Source: Pseudomonadota bacterium (GTDB lineage Bacteria; Desulfobacterota; JADFVX01). Taken from it: a DNA stretch of 9,456 nt. Location: the NCBI GenBank assembly GCA_015222555.1, contig JADFVM010000314.1, positions 1 to 9,456 on the forward strand, in the 5' to 3' direction. The notes beneath the pieces were generated by a model. That model did no database searches. It worked only from the letters and a program-made list of their open reading frames with translations, and had not been told where the DNA came from. The position numbers were made by a program, and so were the translations under genes. Within the stretch, counting starts at the first letter, position 1. Each line of letters opens with the position of its first letter. Below are positions 6,239-9,456 of the stretch, piece by piece.

Positions 6239-7926
6239 AATCCGTTCTGGTGGTAGATGATGAAAAAATACTCCGCTATACCTTCAGCGAGTTTCTCGAA
6301 GAGGGGGGATACGCCGTTACAACGGCTGAAAACTATGATGATGCCCTCGGGAAGCTGGAAAAACCGGCTTTTGACCTTGTCATTACCGACATAATACTGG
6401 GCGGGAAGACGGGTATAGATTTACTTCAAAAAATCAAGGAGATGGAACTTGCCTGCCCTGTTATCGTACTGACAGGCTACCCCGATGTAGAGACGGCAAC
6501 GGAAGCGGTCAGGTTAGGCGCCTTTAACTATCTTTCCAAGCCTGTAGACCAGGAAATGCTTTTAAATGCGGTCCGTATCGCCATAAAGTACAAAGAGTCG
6601 AAAGAGAAAGAGGATAAATACAAATCAAACCTGGAAGCGATCTATAAAAGCGTCAACGAGGCGATCATAACGGTAGACACTGATCTTAAAATAATTGAAC
6701 TCAACAATGCAGCCGAGTCAATCTGCGGGCTTACACGCAAGGAAATAGGAAAGAGATACGACATGCTTTCACGTCCCTGTAGCGGCAGTTGTTCTGAAAT
6801 TCTAAAAACAGCTGTCTCAACAAAAAAACCGGGAGAAATACATCGAATTGAATGCTACCGTAACGACAGGCAAAACCAACTCGTCACAATAACCACTTCA
6901 CCGCTTATTTATAAAAAAGGAGAGTTTGCAGGAGCTATTATGGTTGTTGCCGATGAGACGCGCGTTGCCGAATTGGAACGCAGCCTTAATGATAGAAAAA
7001 GTTTTAAAAATATTATTGGCACAAGCGAGAAAATGCAGGAACTCTATGATCTCATTGAAAACATCTCCAGGGTCGACTCAACGGTCCTTATCATTGGTGA
7101 AAGCGGCACCGGTAAAGAGCTGGTTGCCCAGGCCCTTCACTATGGTAACCCCAAAAGGAGCGGAAAACCTCTCATATTCATCAATTGTGCCGCAATTCCC
7201 GAAAATTTGATAGAAAGCGAGCTTTTTGGCCATGAAAAAGGGGCCTTTACAGGAGCCATATCGCTCCAGCGTGGAAAGTTCGAGCTTGCTTCTGGCGGGA
7301 CCATCGTTCTCGATGAAATCGGTGACATGCCCCTTGCTCTCCAGGTAAAACTGCTAAGAGTCCTGGAGCAGTCGGAGATACAACGGGTAGGTGGAAAGGA
7401 AACCATCCCCATAGACACGAGAGTCATTGCATCAACCAATAAAGAGCTTCGAAAAAAAGTTGAAGAAGGTCTGTTCAGGGAAGATCTTTATTACCGGCTT
7501 AACGTTATTGAGCTGACTATGCCGCCTTTAAGAGAGAGGATGACCGATATTAACCTTCTCACCACCCATTTTGTTGAAAATTTCAGCAAAAAGTTTCAAA
7601 AAACAATGAAGGGTGTTTCGTCAGATGTAATCAAGGCTTTCATGGAATACAGCTGGCCCGGTAACGTAAGAGAACTGGAACATTTCCTGGAACATGCAGC
7701 CATACTCAGTAGTGGCCCAGTAATAACAATGGATGATCTGCCGAAACAGTTTCTAAGTGATAAAGATAAAAAAGAGATTTCCATTCCCTCCGACAGTGAA
7801 AAGGAAGTTGATAGAATACTAAATGCACTGAAACAAGCAAGATGGAACAAGACAGAGACGGCAAAAACCTTAAAAATGGACAGAAGTACCCTCTATCGAA
7901 AAATGCAGAAATATGGCCTTACATAG
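6235..7926 (+). CDS. NtrC-family sigma54 activator (REC-PAS-AAA+-Fis)
   Basis: A 563-residue response regulator that would use ATP to open sigma54 promoters. The receiver domain (1-120) has D8-D9, phospho-acceptor D52, T80 and K102. A PAS domain (about 130-245) lies between receiver and ATPase, an addition not found in classical NtrC; it carries C164, C182, C186 and C207. The AAA+ domain (about 255-490) has Walker A GESGTGKE (288-295), the sigma54-contact loop GAFTGA (336-341) and Walker B ending in D360-E361. A Fis-type helix-turn-helix (about 522-563, KTETAKTLKMDRSTLYRKMQKYGL) ends the protein. All parts needed for activity are intact. A strong GGGAGGAG ribosome site lies inside the end of the kinase gene. 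The two sigma54 promoter candidates here (4116 and 8311) are the obvious targets. Confidence 0.95.
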   Translation: MKSVLVVDDEKILRYTFSEFLEEGGYAVTTAENYDDALGKLEKPAFDLVITDIILGGKTGIDLLQKIKEMELACPVIVLTGYPDVETATEAVRLGAFNYLSKPVDQEMLLNAVRIAIKYKESKEKEDKYKSNLEAIYKSVNEAIITVDTDLKIIELNNAAESICGLTRKEIGKRYDMLSRPCSGSCSEILKTAVSTKKPGEIHRIECYRNDRQNQLVTITTSPLIYKKGEFAGAIMVVADETRVAELERSLNDRKSFKNIIGTSEKMQELYDLIENISRVDSTVLIIGESGTGKELVAQALHYGNPKRSGKPLIFINCAAIPENLIESELFGHEKGAFTGAISLQRGKFELASGGTIVLDEIGDMPLALQVKLLRVLEQSEIQRVGGKETIPIDTRVIASTNKELRKKVEEGLFREDLYYRLNVIELTMPPLRERMTDINLLTTHFVENFSKKFQKTMKGVSSDVIKAFMEYSWPGNVRELEHFLEHAAILSSGPVITMDDLPKQFLSDKDKKEISIPSDSEKEVDRILNALKQARWNKTETAKTLKMDRSTLYRKMQKYGLT

Positions 7927-7954
7927 AAAGCCTTAAAACCTCTAATCTTTCCCA

Positions 7955-8142
7955 GGAGCCTGTCGGACTTAGGAAGAATCTACTGCGCTGCTGGGATAGC
8001 GTCGCAAATCTCCCCATTTTTTCGTTACATAGGTCCACTATGCGCCCGAAGGAAGTGCCCTCGGGGTGCGCTTCAAAAATATGAAAATTTGCATTCACTC
8101 TACCACTCAGCTCGTTACGATTCCCTAAGTCCGACAGGCTCC
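7955..8142. mobile_element. MITE-like fold-back element with 19-bp terminal repeats
   Basis: GGAGCCTGTCGGACTTAGG (7955-7973) recurs as its exact reverse complement at 8124-8142. Pairing continues inward: GAATC (7976-7980) with GATTC (8119-8123) after a 2-base bulge, then an imperfect GC-rich stretch (about 7981-7995 with 8103-8118), then GCAAAT (about 8005-8010) with ATTTGC (about 8085-8090). The apex holds GCGCCCGA...TCGGGGTGCGC. The whole 188 bp can thus fold as one imperfect hairpin. No transposase is encoded and no clear target-site duplication is visible. It lies 28 bases after the activator stop, with CAGCTTTTT after the right arm, so it may also stop or stabilise that transcript. Alternatives: a structured RNA or a REP/ERIC-like repeat. 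An open frame across it on the minus strand shows no protein features. Confidence 0.6.
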
Positions 8143-8178
8143 CAGCTTTTTCCTTATTTAACGCATACTTTTCACAAG

Positions 8179-8210
8179 TGCAACAGATTGTAGTGCGACA
8201 TTTTGTTGCA
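8179..8210 (+). promoter_or_regulatory. Candidate upstream activator site (dyad)
   Basis: TGCGACATTTTGTTGCA (8194-8210) is a 17-bp dyad, TGCRAC-N5-GTTGCA with one mismatch. Its 6-5-6 layout recalls the NtrC site TGCACY-N5-RGTGCA. A further half-site, TGCAACA (8179-8185), makes an exact 7-bp inverted repeat with TGTTGCA (8204-8210), and AGTGCAACA/AGTGCGACA form a direct repeat 15 bases apart. The dyad centre is about 135 bases upstream of the predicted sigma54 start near 8337, the usual distance for an enhancer bound by an NtrC-type protein. Binding by the neighbouring activator is inference. Confidence 0.45.
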
Positions 8211-8310
8211 AAACGTCCTTCCTTAACAATCCGGACAGGTCCATCCGCTATAAAAGTCATCTATTGTGTTGAATTTTAAAGCTTGTTTTCTTTCATTTTA
8301 GCTCTGTTTT

Positions 8311-8326
8311 TGGCATAAATATTGTT
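8311..8326 (+). promoter_or_regulatory. Sigma54 (-24/-12) promoter of the Cys-rich/exported protein operon
   Basis: TGGCATAAATATTGTT matches the sigma54 consensus at TGGCA and TTG with correct spacing: GG at 8312-8313 and the -12 element at 8324-8325, where T replaces the usual C. Predicted start is near 8337, giving a 32-base leader with an AGGGACAGG ribosome-site region before the ATG at 8369. A weaker sigma70 alternative (TTTACA 8326-8331, 16 bases, TATCAT 8348-8353) would leave only about 9 bases of leader. The upstream sigma54 activator gene favours the first reading. Confidence 0.55.
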
Positions 8327-8368
8327 TTACATATATATGGTTGTATATATCATAGGGACAGGTATGCC

Positions 8369-8620
8369 ATGAAAAAGTTAGAAAAGTTATTGACCAGGGA
8401 AATTAAGAAGTCTCCAGAAGCAAGGGGAAAGTGCCCTTTTATAAAAAAATCTTTCAGAGAATGCTACTGCAAAGATATGAACAGCCTGAGAACTGATGAT
8501 GCTATCTATTACTGCGGACGAAACTTTACCCAATGCCCAATTTATAAAGAAAAGTCGGCACTAATCATTCTAGGCCTTGATAATGCAGTCAATCCAAAAA
8601 AAGAGGCAAAAAAACAATGA
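8369..8620 (+). CDS. Small cysteine-rich protein, unknown function
   Basis: An 83-residue, lysine-rich soluble protein with no signal peptide. Five cysteines fall at C22, C32, C34, C49 and C56 (C-X9-C-X-C-X14-C-X6-C), within CPF...ECYCKDM...YYCGRNFTQCPIYK. The closing YCxxxxxxCPIYK pattern resembles small cysteine domains I have seen in deltaproteobacterial regulators and stand-alone proteins, but I cannot name a family. The spacing would suit a metal or Fe-S site; that is inference. The tail (about 75-83) is very basic. It follows the sigma54 promoter candidate, and its TGA overlaps the ATG of the exported-protein gene (ATGA), so the two are very likely co-translated. It could be a cytosolic accessory or regulatory factor for that protein. 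Confidence 0.72.
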   Translation: MKKLEKLLTREIKKSPEARGKCPFIKKSFRECYCKDMNSLRTDDAIYYCGRNFTQCPIYKEKSALIILGLDNAVNPKKEAKKQ

Positions 8621-9456
8621 AAATCTGCTTTAAAAATAGTGTACTCGCCCTCTTACTGGCTCTGTCATTCTTCCTGGCGCCTTCAATGGCCCTGGCCTGG
8701 CCGGCTGACGCAGACTGGATTCCTGTTTACAGAGGAGCTGACCCCGTTGATGATACGCTTAACGACGCCGCGGGGTCCAGGGACATTGTGGGAGACGTAA
8801 CAACACCTTATCCGGCTGCATACATATCTAACGATGGTACTTACATCAACTACCGAATACGTCTTGATGATGATCCTCTGAACAACCCGCGGACACAGCT
8901 GGACCCCTTCGGTTGGGGCTTTATCATCGATACGGACCAGAACGCAGACGACTACGAATGGATGATCATGCTCGATGGAATTTCGGAAGAGCTCTACCTT
9001 GCTGAGAATACAGTTAAAACAGGCGTAGGTGATCCCTCAGACAAAGCCGAGGTCATTGCAACACCGACCTGGCCGGAAGCAGCCGTACTGAACGGAAACT
9101 ACAGGGTTGTAACAGCTGATTCTACATTTAACGGGGATACCGATTACTTTCTCGATTTTCGCCTCAATTATGCAGACTTTAAGGCAGCCACCGGCATTAC
9201 CGATTCGACGGCCATCAGGTATTTTATAGGAAGTTCAAACAGTGCCCAGACACTGGCGTCTGATCTCGTTGCAGCATCGGATCTCTATTCCGGCCTCAGT
9301 GAAAGCGTGCTGCCCACAGGACCTCAACCCACAACGGGGAGTGTTAAGTTCGTCGCAGACCTGGCTGGAAATGGAGATGTAACGGAGATATATCCGGGTG
9401 ACACTATCTACATAAGGGTTGACGATGCCGACCAGAACAGTATGGCTTCTGAGGCG
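8617..9456 (+). CDS. Large exported protein with Ig-like region, 3' end missing
   Basis: An open frame runs from the ATG at 8617 to the window end with no stop: 280 residues are visible. It begins with a clear signal peptide (MKICFKNS, hydrophobic LALLLALSFFLAP, likely cut after SMALA at residue 27). Residues about 28-232 form a domain rich in Asp and aromatic residues, including INYRIRLDDDP and GWGFIIDTDQNADDYEWMIMLDG. This suggests a beta-sandwich, somewhat like CBM9-like or DOMON-like folds, though I cannot assign it. After a Pro/Thr linker (PTGPQPTTG, about 233-241), SVKFVADLAGNGDVTEIYPGDTIYIRVDDADQN looks like the start of an Ig-like module, of a kind that is often repeated in giant surface proteins. 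Acidic turns suggest calcium binding. A ribosome site AGAGG (8602-8606) lies within the preceding gene. Product probably secreted or on the cell surface; sigma54 control inferred. Confidence 0.82.
   Translation, partial: MKICFKNSVLALLLALSFFLAPSMALAWPADADWIPVYRGADPVDDTLNDAAGSRDIVGDVTTPYPAAYISNDGTYINYRIRLDDDPLNNPRTQLDPFGWGFIIDTDQNADDYEWMIMLDGISEELYLAENTVKTGVGDPSDKAEVIATPTWPEAAVLNGNYRVVTADSTFNGDTDYFLDFRLNYADFKAATGITDSTAIRYFIGSSNSAQTLASDLVAASDLYSGLSESVLPTGPQPTTGSVKFVADLAGNGDVTEIYPGDTIYIRVDDADQNSMASEA

Noticed and set aside
7842..8084. 80-codon open frame on the plus strand overlapping the activator end
   Set aside because: It is out of frame with the intact Fis domain of the activator and runs into the repeat element; no ribosome site and no domain.
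7919..8260. 113-codon open frame on the minus strand across the fold-back element
   Set aside because: It follows the palindrome, has no recognisable domain, and overlaps the end of the activator gene. It looks like a chance frame through repeat DNA.
8326..8353. Sigma70-like promoter TTTACA-N16-TATCAT before the cysteine-rich gene
   Set aside because: Good hexamers, but the start would leave only about nine bases before the ATG and cut off the ribosome site. The sigma54 element fits the context better. Kept as an alternative, not annotated.

Overview
The window looks like a stretch of chromosome from a Gram-negative bacterium, most plausibly a deltaproteobacterium (Desulfobacterota or Desulfuromonadales type). 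That guess rests on the mix of genes: a cytosolic sensor kinase with a sigma54-activator partner, a small periplasmic c-type heme protein of the Tll0287/DUF3365 type, a DUF4389 protein, and the start of a large exported protein. Composition by eye is moderate to slightly AT-rich. No rRNA, tRNA or CRISPR array was seen. The lineage is inference.

Layout, left to right. (1) 40-1908, minus: a YgiQ-type (UPF0313) radical SAM protein whose start codon lies where transcription from an extended -10 promoter should begin, so its mRNA may be leaderless. (2) 2045-3264, plus: a sigma70-type promoter, a perfect 12-8-12 inverted-repeat operator, then an ArsR-family repressor, a one-heme Tll0287-like secreted protein and a DUF2892 (YgaP-like) membrane protein; together a compact, probably autoregulated thiol, sulfur or metal-responsive operon. 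(3) 3351-3761, minus: a DUF4389 membrane protein converging on that operon. (4) 3762-4195: a gene-free stretch with a strong sigma54 (-24/-12) promoter candidate at 4116-4131. (5) 4196-7926, plus: a translationally coupled two-component pair, a soluble REC-PAS-PAS-histidine kinase and an NtrC-family REC-PAS-AAA+-Fis activator. (6) 7955-8142: a long imperfect palindrome with perfect 19-bp terminal inverted repeats, resembling a MITE or fold-back element. (7) 8179-8210: a dyad that looks like an activator site, about 135 bp upstream of the predicted start of a second sigma54 promoter candidate (8311-8326). (8) 8369 to the window end, plus: a small cysteine-rich protein and, overlapping its stop codon by 4 bases, a large exported protein that runs off the window.

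The main reading is that regions 4 to 8 form one regulatory module. The kinase detects an internal signal and phosphorylates the NtrC-type activator. The activator, with sigma54, would then drive its own operon and the adjacent cysteine-rich/exported-protein operon. The activator PAS domain and the 83-residue protein each carry an unusual cysteine set, which hints at a redox or metal cue. The ArsR operon is a second, independent circuit. Both circuits are inferred from sequence patterns; no target, ligand or expression is demonstrated here.
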